64,000 bases of DNA. It comes from JBDTVS01 sp040007095. Lineage in GTDB: Bacteria > Acidobacteriota > Vicinamibacteria > Vicinamibacterales > CAVVIG01. The DNA lies in assembly GCA_040007095.1 (NCBI GenBank), contig JBDTVS010000105.1:24865-88864 (forward strand). Direction: 5' to 3'. Below the pieces are notes generated by a model that saw nothing but the letters and a program-made list of their open reading frames with translations, did not search any database and was not told where the DNA came from. Within the stretch, counting starts at the first letter, position 1. The number at the start of each line of letters is the position of its first letter. A program made the position numbers and the translations under genes. Shown here piece by piece: positions 25,411 to 34,261 of this stretch.

Positions 25411-26058
25411 TTACTGCTGTCCTCGGCCGCGGCCGCGACCCTCGGGCGCAGCGCCGCCCGCCGGTGGCGCAGGCAACGGTGGCTGCGGACCCAAGACCTT
25501 GGTGAGCGCCTGGTAGGCGCACTGTTCGTCCATGTTGCCGCCGCCGACGCCGATGGCACCGATCAACTGATCCTGCACCACGATCGGCAGGCCGCCGCCG
25601 ACGAAGTAGTACGCCAGCCCGTCCGCCTTCCCCAGGTCAAGCCGAATCAGCCGCCCGTCCACGGTGTTGAACCGCTGCGCGACGGCGCTCGACGGCGTCC
25701 GCGCATAGAGCGCCGTTTTGGCCTTGAGCAGTCCGGTCTCGACGCCAATCGGGAGCACGCCGTCCATGACGTGAGCGTCGATGATGTCTCCGTTCGGCGC
25801 CAGCACGTAGATGGCATACGTACCCGGCCCTCCCTGCTGGTTGCGTGCGAACTCGAGACACGCGTCGACGAGCTGACGGGCGACCGTCGCGCTGAGCTGC
25901 GCCTTCACCAGCGTACGCTTTGCGACCTCGGCAGACACCGTCGCTTTGTCGAGTGTCGCCGGCGTTCCCCCTTGCGCAAAGCCATCGACTGGACCGAGCA
26001 CGACCGACGCCGCAAACACCGACAGGCCGAATGCGAACAGCATCGCTTTCTTCACCAT
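25411..26058 (-). CDS. Exported GlcG/HbpS family protein
   Basis: A signal peptide (MVKKAMLFAFGLSVFAASVVLG) opens a 215-residue GlcG/HbpS-type protein. The family core is visible as LVKAQLSATVARQLVDACLEFA, NGDIIDAHVMDG, GLLKAKTALYARTPS, and the last block GGLPIVVQDQLIGAIGVGGG ending in DEQCAYQAL. A Pro/Gly/Arg-rich tail follows. Relatives bind heme or cobalamin or sit in glycolate operons without a defined reaction; the exported form is common in Acidobacteria. It shares strand with the dehydrogenase upstream and the Liv permeases downstream. Confidence 0.88.
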   Translation of the reverse strand: MVKKAMLFAFGLSVFAASVVLGPVDGFAQGGTPATLDKATVSAEVAKRTLVKAQLSATVARQLVDACLEFARNQQGGPGTYAIYVLAPNGDIIDAHVMDGVLPIGVETGLLKAKTALYARTPSSAVAQRFNTVDGRLIRLDLGKADGLAYYFVGGGLPIVVQDQLIGAIGVGGGNMDEQCAYQALTKVLGPQPPLPAPPAGGAAPEGRGRGRGQQ

Positions 26059-26099
26059 CGTTCTTCTCCTTTTGAATGCTCAGCGTTGCCGAAATTGCT

Positions 26100-27119
26100 C
26101 TAACCGGCCTGGTGGTCGAGAATGATCTTCATTCGCTGCCCGCTGTCGGATCCGAGCATGCCGATCGCCGTCTTCAACTCGCCGAGCGGCATCACGTCGC
26201 TGATCAACGGGTCGAGCCGGACCTGCCCACGTTCGACCAACGCCATCGCGGCGGGATAGTCCTCGCCTTTGGCGACGCGCGCGTTGATGAGCGAGAGCTC
26301 CTTGAAGTACAGGTCGTAAAACGGCAGCGCGCCCTCTTTGGCCGTGATGATGCCGAAGAGCAGCAGTCGGCCACCGGACCGCGCCATGCTCACCGCCGCA
26401 GCGAGCGACGGCACCACGCCGGTCGTTTCGATGACCACGTCGGCGCCGCGCCCCTCGGTCGCCTCTCGCACGGCCTCGATGGCTCCGGCGCCGCCCGGAA
26501 TCGTCACGTCGGCGCCGAGCGTCTGCGCCAGTTCTCGTTTGTGTGCGCTGCGCGTCACCCCGATGACCGGACTGGCGCCGCGCGCTTTCGCCAGCTGCAC
26601 GTGGAGCTGTCCCGTCACCCCCAGGCCGAGCACGACTACTGATTCGCCGGGAAAAATCTGGATTTGCCGCTGCGCATGGACGCAAGTCGTCAGCACCTGA
26701 ATCAGCGGCGCGAGGCGGCTGTCGATCGACTCGGGCACGCGGAAGACGTGGCTGGTCGGCGCAGACACGTACTCCGCGAAACCGCCGTTGGTATCCCGCC
26801 CGACCAGCATGCCGCGCGGACACAGGTGCGTTTGCCCGATCCGGCAATGAAAGCACGCGCCGCAGTACAGCTCCGGATCGATCACGACGCGATCGCCGGC
26901 ACGAACGCCCTGGCTGCCGCCCTCGACCACGTCGCCGGTCATCTCATGACCCATGATCCGGGGATAGCTCACGGGAATCGCGCCGTTGTAGATCTTGAAA
27001 TCCGTGCCGCAGATTCCGGTGTGCGTCACCCGCACCAGCACCTGATCGGCGCCCTGAAGCGGCCGCTCCACCTCGTCCGCGATCAGCTGTTCCGGCGCCG
27101 TCAGGACCATCGCTCTCAT
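26100..27119 (-). CDS. Zinc-dependent medium-chain alcohol dehydrogenase
   Basis: The start MRAMVLTAPEQL at 27119 has AGAGGAC upstream and gives 339 residues. Catalytic zinc ligands appear as THTGICGTDF (Cys about 38) and GHEMTGDVVEGG (His-Glu about 60). The structural zinc loop is CGACFHCRIGQTHLCPRG (about 90-107). The Rossmann motif is VLGLGVTGQL (about 170). The protein belongs to the threonine/sorbitol/L-iditol dehydrogenase-like branch, NAD(P)-linked and cytoplasmic. It heads, on the same strand, the GlcG-like and LivHM genes. Substrate not defined. Confidence 0.9.
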   Translation of the reverse strand: MRAMVLTAPEQLIADEVERPLQGADQVLVRVTHTGICGTDFKIYNGAIPVSYPRIMGHEMTGDVVEGGSQGVRAGDRVVIDPELYCGACFHCRIGQTHLCPRGMLVGRDTNGGFAEYVSAPTSHVFRVPESIDSRLAPLIQVLTTCVHAQRQIQIFPGESVVVLGLGVTGQLHVQLAKARGASPVIGVTRSAHKRELAQTLGADVTIPGGAGAIEAVREATEGRGADVVIETTGVVPSLAAAVSMARSGGRLLLFGIITAKEGALPFYDLYFKELSLINARVAKGEDYPAAMALVERGQVRLDPLISDVMPLGELKTAIGMLGSDSGQRMKIILDHQAG

Positions 27120-27267
27120 GCGCCCGTCCTCTTGCAACGTTGATGCGGACATCGATGCAAACATGGATGCCAACGACGGCACGCGACCGACGGGCCTCGA
27201 AGCCACGACCAGAGAATCCGGTGGGGGTTCCCGGTCGAAAGGTCCGTAGTGGTCACAACGTCTCCGG

Positions 27268-28260
27268 TCAAGCCTGAACGCCGGGCTCTGGCGTCTGCAG
27301 CGCCTCCGGGTTGACCGGGTTGCGCGGCGGCCGGCCGCTCAGCACCGCGACGACCTCTTCGGCGGCCTTTCGCTGAAGCTCGAGCAGCGACTCCTCGGAA
27401 TAGAAACTGGTATGGGGCGTGATGATGACATTCTCCCGGCCGAGCAGCGGCGAGTTGTCCGGCGGCTCTTGAGGCATCACGTCGAGCCCTGCACCAGCCA
27501 GCCGCCCCTCGTCCAGGGCCTGGGCGAGCGCGACGTCGTCGACGATCGGCCCCCTCGCAGTGTTCACGAGATAGGCGCCCGGCTTCATGGCTCGAAAGAC
27601 ATCGGCGTTGAACAGGCCGCGCGTCTCCGGCAGAAGGGGCGTGTGGATCGACACGTAGTCGGACTGTGCCAACAGATCCGCGAAGTCGACCCGCTCGACA
27701 CCGTCGCGCGCGAACACCTCGGCCGGCACGAACGGATCCGAGGCGATCACCCGGATGCCGAACGCCTGCGCCTTGGGTGCGACCAACTGCGGAATCCGGC
27801 CGAAGCCGACCAGTCCCAGGACAGTCCCGCGCAACCGATGGATTGGCACCACCGCCTTCATCTCCCACCGGCCCGCATGCACGTGCGCGTTCGACGCCGG
27901 GATCTTGCGCACGAGCGCCAGCAACAGCGCGACGGCATGATCGGAGACTTCGTCGAGGCAATAGTCCGGCACCTTGGTGACGACGATGCCCGCGCTGGTT
28001 GCGGCGGCGAGGTCGACGTTGTCGACCCCGATGCCAAACCGCGAGATGACGCGACACCTCGGCATCTGCCCGATCATGTCCGCCGTGATCTTGGCGTAGG
28101 TGACGAGCAGCCCGTCGGCGCCGGCCGCGACGCGTACGATCGCCTCCGGCGTAGGCTCCGGCGCCAATTGCACCTGGGCGCCAATCGCCGAGAGCACTTC
28201 GCGCGCGACATCGAGGTTGGGAAATACGGAATCCGCGACAGCGACCAGCAAGGGAGGCAT
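27268..28260 (-). CDS. D-isomer-specific 2-hydroxyacid dehydrogenase
   Basis: The 330-residue protein has the full fold: an N-terminal catalytic half (TYAKITADMIGQMP, SRFGIGVDNVDL), the NAD loop LGLVGFGRIPQLVAPKAQAFG (about 145-165), the Arg block VNTARGPIVDD and the catalytic His in ITPHTSFYSEES. The Rossmann glycine pattern GFGRI-P lacks the usual third Gly (GxGxxG becomes GFGRIP). Phosphoglycerate, glyoxylate/hydroxypyruvate and C-terminal-binding-protein-like enzymes are all possible; the absence of an ACT domain argues against a classical SerA. It lies in the same-strand run with the molybdopterin dehydrogenase upstream. Confidence 0.9.
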   Translation of the reverse strand: MPPLLVAVADSVFPNLDVAREVLSAIGAQVQLAPEPTPEAIVRVAAGADGLLVTYAKITADMIGQMPRCRVISRFGIGVDNVDLAAATSAGIVVTKVPDYCLDEVSDHAVALLLALVRKIPASNAHVHAGRWEMKAVVPIHRLRGTVLGLVGFGRIPQLVAPKAQAFGIRVIASDPFVPAEVFARDGVERVDFADLLAQSDYVSIHTPLLPETRGLFNADVFRAMKPGAYLVNTARGPIVDDVALAQALDEGRLAGAGLDVMPQEPPDNSPLLGRENVIITPHTSFYSEESLLELQRKAAEEVVAVLSGRPPRNPVNPEALQTPEPGVQA

Positions 28261-28374
28261 CGGGCGCGATTATATGCGAAGGCCCGCTCGCACACGCCGG
28301 TCCGCCTTTCAGCGGGCCGTGGCAGGTCCGCCGTACCAACCTCCGCTAAGGAATCGCTGCGTGCGTGCTCTGCG

Positions 28375-31281
28375 TCAAACGGCGGTTTCCTTCTGGTTCG
28401 TGGCCGCCGCGGACGCGGCAGGGGAAGCAGGCCGGAGCCCGCGCACGGACCGTCGCCGGGACTTCGGCAGCGATGGCGCGGCTGCCGGCGCATCGTCCAT
28501 CGGGAGGCGGAAGCGGCGGATGCCGTCGTATGCGTGCAGCGCGCCGGCGACCGCGCCGGCCGTGGCGACGCACCCGATTTCGCCGACGCCTTTCGCGCCG
28601 TAGCCGCCCACTTCGTCGGGCACTTCGATCAAAATGACGTCGACCGGCGGCATCTCTTTCGCGCGCACGATACCCAGGTCGCGCAGCAACAAAGAGTCGG
28701 GCCGGCCGTTGGTCGAGGTGAAGTCCTCAGACAGCGCGTAGCCGAGCCCCATGTGCACGCCGCCTTCCATCTGTTCGGCGCACAGCCGCGGGTTGATCGC
28801 GCGGCCGACATCGTTGGCCACGACCACGCGCGCGACGCGCCCCTGGTCATCGAGTATCACGACCTGGGTCGCGTGGCTGAAGGTGAGGTGTGTCGTGGGA
28901 TTGAGGACCGCCTCCGGCGTGCCCGGCCGCGTCGTGAAATTGTAGACGCACTCGCCGTCGTACTCCCGGCCAACGAAATCCTTCAGCGCGGCGGCGTAAA
29001 TCGCGTCGGACGCCGTGTCGGACGTCCCATCCGGATCGGAAGGAGTGTCCGGCTTGAGCCGGACCGATTCTTCAAGGTCAGCGGCCAGCTTCCGTGCGGC
29101 CACCTGCGCGGCCGCACAGCTCAAGGTCGTTCCGCGCGACGCCCACGTCTCGCCGCACTTCTCGCCGAGCGCCGCATCCCATTTGACCGTCATCAACTCG
29201 CCGGGAAGACCGGTCTCTTCGCACACCGCCTGCATGGTCGCCGTGTAGACGCCCTGGCCCATTTCCGTGTAGCCGTTGAGGATCTCCAGCCGGCCGCCCT
29301 CGACAACCCGGATCTTGATGTAGCCGCCCTCGATGGTCCCGTTGCCGAGCCCGGTGCTCTTGATTCCACAGCCGATGCCCGCGTACTTCGCGCTCTTGTA
29401 CACGTCCTTGACCGCATCGAGCGCCGCGCGCCCGCCGCGAACGCTTTCGCGCATGATCTGGCCGGTGCAATACGCGTCGCCGGGGTTGAGGATGTTCCGT
29501 TCGCGGATGTCCCACCCGTCAACGCCGACGCGCTCAGCCAGCATGTCCATCACGCCTTCGAGCGCGAACTGGGATTGGTTGCTGCCAAACCCCCGCATGG
29601 CCCCTGCGTTGGGATTGTTGGTGTAGACGGCCTTGGCTTCGATGTCGACGTTTGGCACCCGGTAGATACCGCTCGAGTGGCACGCGGCGCGAAGCACGCA
29701 TTTCGCGCTCGTCGTGTGATAGCCGCCCGCATCGGCCACGATCCGGGATCTCAGCGCAAGCAGGTGGCCATCCGCATCGGCCGCGACCGTGAGGGCCATC
29801 GTCATCGCGTGGCGCTTCACGTGGTGTTGAGTGGACTGCTTGCGCGTGAGCACCGTCTTGACCGGGCGACCCAACGCCCGCGCCGCGATGGCGGTCTGCG
29901 CCTGGATCGACAGTTCCTCTTTGGCGCCGAACGCGCCCCCGCTGGGATGCAGCACGATCTCGACATGCTTTGGATCCAGATTCAGCACCTTGGCAATCTG
30001 CTGGTGATCGTGGACCGACCCCTGGCTGTCGGTGTGCACCTGGACGCCGTCCCCGACCGGGATGGCCAGGCATGCTTCGGGCTCGAGAAACGCGATCTCG
30101 ATGGGTTGTGTGTAAAAGGTCGCGTCGATGACGTGTGCCGCCGTGGCCAGCGCTCGGTCGACGTCCCCACGCGTGAAGGCCGTAATTGGCTTGAGCGTGT
30201 TCGACGGCCGCGGACTGAAAGTCTCCGACGAGTGAATCAGCGGCGCGTCCGGCTTGAGCGCGTCGAACGGATCGGTGACCGGCTCGAGGGCCTCGTACTC
30301 GGCCCGTACCGCAGCCGCGGCGCGGCGCGCGTGAAACTGCGTGTCGGCCACGACCATGGCCAGAAAATCGGAAACGCAGCAGGTGACCTCGCCTTCAGCC
30401 ACGAAGACCGGCTGGTCCGGATCGTTGAGCCCGGTGCCTCGAAAGCCGGGCACGTCAGCCGCCGTGAAGATCTGCACGACGCCCGGCATCGACGCGGCCG
30501 GCGCCGTGTGAATCTTCAGAATCCTCGCGCGCGGGTGCTCCGTCAGCACCATCGCGCCGTGCAGCATCTCCGGCACGCGCAGATCGTCGACGAACGGCTT
30601 CTTGCCGAGGGCCTGATCCATGCCGCCGAGCCGCAGCGTGGACCGGCCGACGCCGTCCTTCGACTGACGCTCGGCGCGCCCCCCGTCGAGTGGCGGGATT
30701 GCTACCATGCCGTGGCCGTTGCCATTGCCGGTTGCAAGGACGGGATTGCGGCTCAGTCCGAGATCCTCGCCGAAGAAATGATTCCGCCGCGGCTCCGTGC
30801 GGGGCAGGCACCCGCCAGCCGCCGCCGCTTCGCCCGCCGTCTGAATCCCATCGATGATCCGCCCGTAGCCGGTGCACCGGCACAAGTGACCGTCGAGCGA
30901 CTTGGCGACCGCTTCGCGACTACCGGTCCGACCGTGCTCGATCAGCGACGCGGCGCGGACGATGATGCCGGGAATGCAGAAACCGCATTGGACCGCGCCT
31001 TCGAGGACGAACGCCTCGCCCAGAACGCGGCGGGTTTCTTCGGGAAGACCCTCGACGGTGGTGACGTGATGACCCTCAATCTGTTCGGGTTTCCTCAGGC
31101 AAGACAACGCCGGGGTTCCATCCACGAGGATCAGGCAGCAGCCGCACGTGCCTTCCGGCGCGCACCCGTCCTTGACCGAGAGCACGCCGCACGACTCGCG
31201 CAACACCTCGAGGAAATGCATGCCGGGCTCGTACGAGGCCTCGGTGGCTTCCCCGTTCAGATTGAAGCTGATGCTCGCCAT
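28375..31281 (-). CDS. Xanthine-dehydrogenase-family protein: [2Fe-2S] subunit fused to molybdopterin subunit
   Basis: In this 968-residue protein residues 1-165 are the Fe-S subunit, with a plant-type cluster (GCAPEGTCGCCLILVDG) and a second cluster (QCGFCIPG, GHLCRCTGYGRII). From about residue 205 the molybdopterin-binding large subunit follows (ALGKKPFVDDLRVPEMLHGA, GGAFGAKEELSIQAQ, MRGFGSNQSQFALE, YTEMGQGVYTATMQAVCEE, GVGEIGCVATAGAVAGAL). The FAD subunit is absent, as in the fused 'selenium-dependent xanthine dehydrogenase' type; whether selenium is involved cannot be told. A translated VRLKPD palindrome interrupts the large subunit at about residue 739. Likely role is hydroxylation of a purine or other heterocycle, with electrons passed to an unknown acceptor. 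Confidence 0.9.
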   Translation of the reverse strand: MASISFNLNGEATEASYEPGMHFLEVLRESCGVLSVKDGCAPEGTCGCCLILVDGTPALSCLRKPEQIEGHHVTTVEGLPEETRRVLGEAFVLEGAVQCGFCIPGIIVRAASLIEHGRTGSREAVAKSLDGHLCRCTGYGRIIDGIQTAGEAAAAGGCLPRTEPRRNHFFGEDLGLSRNPVLATGNGNGHGMVAIPPLDGGRAERQSKDGVGRSTLRLGGMDQALGKKPFVDDLRVPEMLHGAMVLTEHPRARILKIHTAPAASMPGVVQIFTAADVPGFRGTGLNDPDQPVFVAEGEVTCCVSDFLAMVVADTQFHARRAAAAVRAEYEALEPVTDPFDALKPDAPLIHSSETFSPRPSNTLKPITAFTRGDVDRALATAAHVIDATFYTQPIEIAFLEPEACLAIPVGDGVQVHTDSQGSVHDHQQIAKVLNLDPKHVEIVLHPSGGAFGAKEELSIQAQTAIAARALGRPVKTVLTRKQSTQHHVKRHAMTMALTVAADADGHLLALRSRIVADAGGYHTTSAKCVLRAACHSSGIYRVPNVDIEAKAVYTNNPNAGAMRGFGSNQSQFALEGVMDMLAERVGVDGWDIRERNILNPGDAYCTGQIMRESVRGGRAALDAVKDVYKSAKYAGIGCGIKSTGLGNGTIEGGYIKIRVVEGGRLEILNGYTEMGQGVYTATMQAVCEETGLPGELMTVKWDAALGEKCGETWASRGTTLSCAAAQVAARKLAADLEESVRLKPDTPSDPDGTSDTASDAIYAAALKDFVGREYDGECVYNFTTRPGTPEAVLNPTTHLTFSHATQVVILDDQGRVARVVVANDVGRAINPRLCAEQMEGGVHMGLGYALSEDFTSTNGRPDSLLLRDLGIVRAKEMPPVDVILIEVPDEVGGYGAKGVGEIGCVATAGAVAGALHAYDGIRRFRLPMDDAPAAAPSLPKSRRRSVRGLRPASPAASAAATNQKETAV
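29046..29064. repeat. VRLKPD palindrome, in-gene copy b
   Basis: GTCCGGCTTGAGCCGGACC reads on the minus strand as codons V-R-L-K-P-D inside the molybdopterin dehydrogenase. The orientation relative to the coding strand is the same as in copy a at 12085. Confidence 0.75.
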
Positions 31282-31496
31282 TACACTCCCACGGTCATGG
31301 TATCATCCCGCCTTTGTGGCACGAAGCTCAGTGGTCGATTCAGCGCCATCGATTCAAGGCCGACGCTGCGACCAGCGGGATGCGTTGCCTGCCGACTGCC
31401 ACGTCATCAATGAACGCCGCACCGAGCCGCCGCCCCGGGCGATAAGCCAAAGATCGAGGTTCGGCTAGGCGACACTAAAGGCTATCTGGAGGCCAA

Positions 31497-32723
31497 ATGG
31501 ATCCCTGGAAGACCGACAAGTGGTTCACCAGCCCGTGGTGTTACTTGCCCGAGGTTCGGAAGAACGACACCTTCGCGCCCAAGATCAAAATCCACGACGT
31601 CACACTGCGCGACGGCGAGCAGCAGACCGCCGTCGTGTTCCGGCGCGAAGAGAAAGTCGCGATCGCCCGTCAGCTCGATGCGCTCGGCGTTCACCGCATC
31701 GAGGCCGGCATGCCGGCGGTTTCGGACCAGGACAAGGCCGCCATCCAGGACATCGCCGCGCTGGGGCTGAAGGCCGAAGTGTTCGCGTTCTCGCGCTGCA
31801 TTCCTGAAGAGATCAAGGTCGTCAAAGCGTGCGGCTGCTCCGGGGTCGTGGTGGAGATTCCCGCCAGCGACCACATGATCAAGAACGCGTACGGCTGGAG
31901 CGTGGATCGGGCCATGAAAGCGTCGATCGACACGACGCTCGCGGCCAAAGAGGCCGGGCTCTACACCGTCTTCTTCACCATCGACGCCACACGTACCGAG
32001 GTCAGCCGGTTCCTCGACATCGTCGACCAGGTCGCCACCGAAGGCCACATGGACGCGTTGACGATGGCCGATACGGTCGGCGGGTGCACGCCGGATGCGG
32101 TCAGCTATGTCGTGAAGAAGGTCATCGAACGATTGAAGAAGCCGGTCGAAATCCACTGTCACCAGGATTTCGGACTCGGCGTGGCCAACACGATTTCCGC
32201 GCTGGCCGCGGGCGCGTCCGTGGCCCACACGACCGTCACCGGCCTGGGCGAGCGCGCCGGCAACGTGCCGATGGAAGACGTCGTCATGTCGCTGTTGTGC
32301 CTGTACGGCATCGACCTTGGCATCCATACGGAAAAATTCTGCGAGGTGTCGCGCTTCGTGCTGGACCTCGCGAAAGTCTCGGTTCCTCCGAACCGGCCGA
32401 TCGTCGGCGAGAAGCTCTATGAAGTGGAGTCGGGCATCATCGCCGGCTGGATTCGCATGGCCCGCAAGGAGCATCCGCTCGAATACGTCCCGTTCGCACC
32501 GGAATTGGTCGGCCAGAAGCCGGTTTCGATCGTGCTGGGCAAGAACAGCGGTCCGCCCTCGATCGAAGAGTGGTGCGAGAAGCTCGGCGTGACGGCGACC
32601 GACGAAGAGCGCATGGCCATGCTGAAGCAGGTCAAGGCCAAGTCGTTCGAAAAGAAGGGTCTCTTGACGGCCGACGAGTTCAAGGAGATTGTGGAGCGCG
32701 TCCTGCAAAAAGCGTCGGTGTAG
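31497..32723 (+). CDS. DRE-TIM metallolyase (isopropylmalate/homocitrate synthase-like)
   Basis: GGAGG lies 6 bases before the ATG. The 408-residue protein has the HMGL-like barrel: VTLRDGEQQTAVVF (catalytic Arg and metal Asp, about residue 35), HRIEAGMPAVS, MADTVGGCTPDA and the metal-binding HCHQDFGLGVAN (about residue 219), followed by TVTGLGERAGNVPMEDV. This is the homocitrate/isopropylmalate/citramalate synthase pattern. The C-terminal 130 residues do not look like a LeuA regulatory domain, so feedback control by leucine is doubtful. Condensation of an acyl-CoA with a 2-oxoacid is the expected reaction. It stands alone, divergent from the molybdopterin dehydrogenase. Confidence 0.9.
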   Translation: MDPWKTDKWFTSPWCYLPEVRKNDTFAPKIKIHDVTLRDGEQQTAVVFRREEKVAIARQLDALGVHRIEAGMPAVSDQDKAAIQDIAALGLKAEVFAFSRCIPEEIKVVKACGCSGVVVEIPASDHMIKNAYGWSVDRAMKASIDTTLAAKEAGLYTVFFTIDATRTEVSRFLDIVDQVATEGHMDALTMADTVGGCTPDAVSYVVKKVIERLKKPVEIHCHQDFGLGVANTISALAAGASVAHTTVTGLGERAGNVPMEDVVMSLLCLYGIDLGIHTEKFCEVSRFVLDLAKVSVPPNRPIVGEKLYEVESGIIAGWIRMARKEHPLEYVPFAPELVGQKPVSIVLGKNSGPPSIEEWCEKLGVTATDEERMAMLKQVKAKSFEKKGLLTADEFKEIVERVLQKASV

Positions 32724-32817
32724 CCGATCGAAATCCAGCCGCGACACGAAGCGACCTCGGACTCTTCTTCGTGTAATGGCGGCCGCTTGGCGGCCTGCTC
32801 GGGCCGGGAGGCATGTC

Positions 32818-33612
32818 ATGAACCAGCCGTTCACTCGCTCGATCCTCGTGGTGATGGTGGTCGGTGGCTTGGCGGCCTCCGCGGCGATTCGCTCCGCCGC
32901 GGCTCAGGAAGAGCAGCGCGCGGCAAAACTGGGCGCGCCGGCGGCCAAAGCGGCGCCCACTCCGCGAACCGCCGACGGCAGGGTGGACTTCTCGGGCATC
33001 TGGAGCCCGGATCGCAATTTCATCTACGACCTCCACGATGCGCTCAAGAAGGGCGAGCAACTCCCTCTCCAGCCATGGGCTGAAAAGCTCGCCCGCGAGA
33101 GGCTCTCCAAAGACGACCCCGAGGCCTTGTGCCTGCCAACCGGTGTGCCGCGCCAGGCTCCCTATCCGTGGCGGATCACGCAATCCGCCACGCACATGTT
33201 CTTTCTGTTCGAAGGCAACATTCACAGCTATCGCCAGATTTTCCTCGATGGCCGAAAACATCCGGCGGATCCCAATCCGACCTGGTACGGGCACTCTGTC
33301 GCGCGATGGGAAGGCGACACGCTGGTGGTCGATTCGGTGGGATTCAACGACAAGTTCTGGTTCGACTTCGCCGGGCACCCGCACACCGAACAGCTGCACG
33401 TAATCGAGCGCTACCGGCGTCCCGACTTCGATCACCTCGAGTACGAATCGACAGTAGAGGATCCCGGCGCCTACACGAAGCCGTTCACGCTGTACGGCCA
33501 CTCGGTCTACGAGCACAACGACGAGTTGATGGAGTACATCTGTAACGAGAATAACAAAGATGTCTCGCACATCGTCGGCAAGGATCCCCGCAACAAGTAT
33601 TCCAAGCCCTGA
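32818..33612 (+). CDS. Secreted Trp-rich protein of the DUF6152-associated family, copy 4
   Basis: GGGAGG at 32807-32812 precedes the ATG; the product has 264 residues with a signal peptide (SILVVMVVGGLAASAA). Blocks: VDFSGIWSPDRNF, LCLPTGVPRQAPYPW, HSYRQIFLDGRKHPADPNPTW, YGHSVARWEGDTLVVDSVGF, GHPHTEQLHVIERYRR and STVEDPGAYTKPFT. It is the clearest version of the family, and unlike copies 1 and 3 no DUF6152 gene is next to it. Possible terminator hairpins follow at 33671-33723. Function unknown. Confidence 0.86.
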   Translation: MNQPFTRSILVVMVVGGLAASAAIRSAAAQEEQRAAKLGAPAAKAAPTPRTADGRVDFSGIWSPDRNFIYDLHDALKKGEQLPLQPWAEKLARERLSKDDPEALCLPTGVPRQAPYPWRITQSATHMFFLFEGNIHSYRQIFLDGRKHPADPNPTWYGHSVARWEGDTLVVDSVGFNDKFWFDFAGHPHTEQLHVIERYRRPDFDHLEYESTVEDPGAYTKPFTLYGHSVYEHNDELMEYICNENNKDVSHIVGKDPRNKYSKP

Positions 33613-33945
33613 CGAAGTCGAGCACCCGACGGACTGAGCGGCTGGTCGTTGCAGCGTGTGCGAACACACAGGGCGAAGCTTTCGCCCTTGCGCCGTTACG
33701 CCTGCCTGCCTTGGGCGCAGGCGGTCGCTGGTTCGCGTGCAGTCGCCCCGAACACTTTGCGTATTTGCAGGTCACATATAGGTGACAATCCATGGCGGTG
33801 GCCGCGGGGTCTTCGCTGAGCGCGACCGACGAGCCGCAGACGTCGATGCCGAACAGTCTCCCTCCCCCTCCGACGAACGACGTTCTCTTCGAGGTCCTTA
33901 CCCGCACGATCTGGGAGGGCCGCTCACGATCCCGAGGCATACTGG
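33613..33945. other. Non-coding gap upstream of the higB gene
   Basis: Apart from the two hairpins listed separately I find no convincing gene. A minus-strand frame of about 150 codons crosses this gap but overlaps the 3' end of the Trp-rich gene and has no start signal or motif. Confidence 0.45.
33671..33723. terminator. Pair of terminator-like hairpins
   Basis: GGGCGAAGCTTTCGCCC (33671-33687) is a perfect 7-base-arm hairpin; CGCCTGC (33699-33705) pairs with GCAGGCG (33717-33723). They lie about 60 bases after the Trp-rich gene and could terminate it, although no U-tract follows. Confidence 0.5.
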
Positions 33946-33972
33946 TTGACGTATAACGTGTGGCGTTATAGC
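33946..33972 (+). promoter_or_regulatory. Putative higB promoter with overlapping palindromic operator
   Basis: TTGACG (33946-33951) and TATAGC (33967-33972) are 15 bases apart, short of ideal. Between and into them lies a perfect inverted repeat, TATAACG (33952-33958) and CGTTATA (33964-33970). This is the position expected for autoregulation of a toxin-antitoxin operon by the antitoxin. The toxin GTG is only 10 bases beyond the -10, so the mRNA would be almost leaderless. Confidence 0.45.
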
Positions 33973-33982
33973 CTGGGATGAG

Positions 33983-34261
33983 GTGATCCGGTCTTTCAAG
34001 GACTCCGAGACCGAGGCGTTATTTGGCGGCCGATTCAGCCGACGCCTGCAGCGGGTGGCTCGCGTGGCCCAGAGGAAGCTGCAGCACCTGCACGCCGCTC
34101 GGGAACTCCGAGACTTGACGGCGTTTCCGGGCAATCGGCTGGAAGCCCTCGCAGGCGATCGGCGCGGACAGCACAGTATCCGGATCAACGATCAATATCG
34201 CATCTGCTTCGTCTGGAAGGATGGAGACGCGGAGGGCGTGGAGATCGTCGATTACCACTAG
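33983..34261 (+). CDS. higB: HigB-type RelE-superfamily toxin, antitoxin missing
   Basis: A GTG start gives 92 residues matching the HigB/plasmid-killer family end to end: MIRSFKDSETEALFGG, KLQHLHAARELRDLTAFPGN, LEALAGDRRGQHSIRINDQYR and ICFVWKDGDAEGVEIVDYH, the usual C-terminus. HigB is a ribosome-dependent mRNA endonuclease. The cognate HigA antitoxin normally begins a few bases downstream; here the stop codon itself is the edge of a 205-bp inverted-repeat element and no HigA-like sequence follows. The toxin is therefore orphaned, and may be inactive, silenced, or controlled from elsewhere. Confidence 0.88.
   Translation: MIRSFKDSETEALFGGRFSRRLQRVARVAQRKLQHLHAARELRDLTAFPGNRLEALAGDRRGQHSIRINDQYRICFVWKDGDAEGVEIVDYH

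Noticed and set aside
27412..31413. Plus-strand open frame of more than 1300 codons across the dehydrogenase genes
   Set aside because: It covers several certain minus-strand genes including the Fe-S/molybdopterin protein; the translation is Arg/His-rich, with no domain.
33485..33940. Minus-strand open frame of about 150 codons upstream of higB
   Set aside because: It overlaps the Trp-rich gene, is Cys/Arg-rich, and has no ribosome site or motif.
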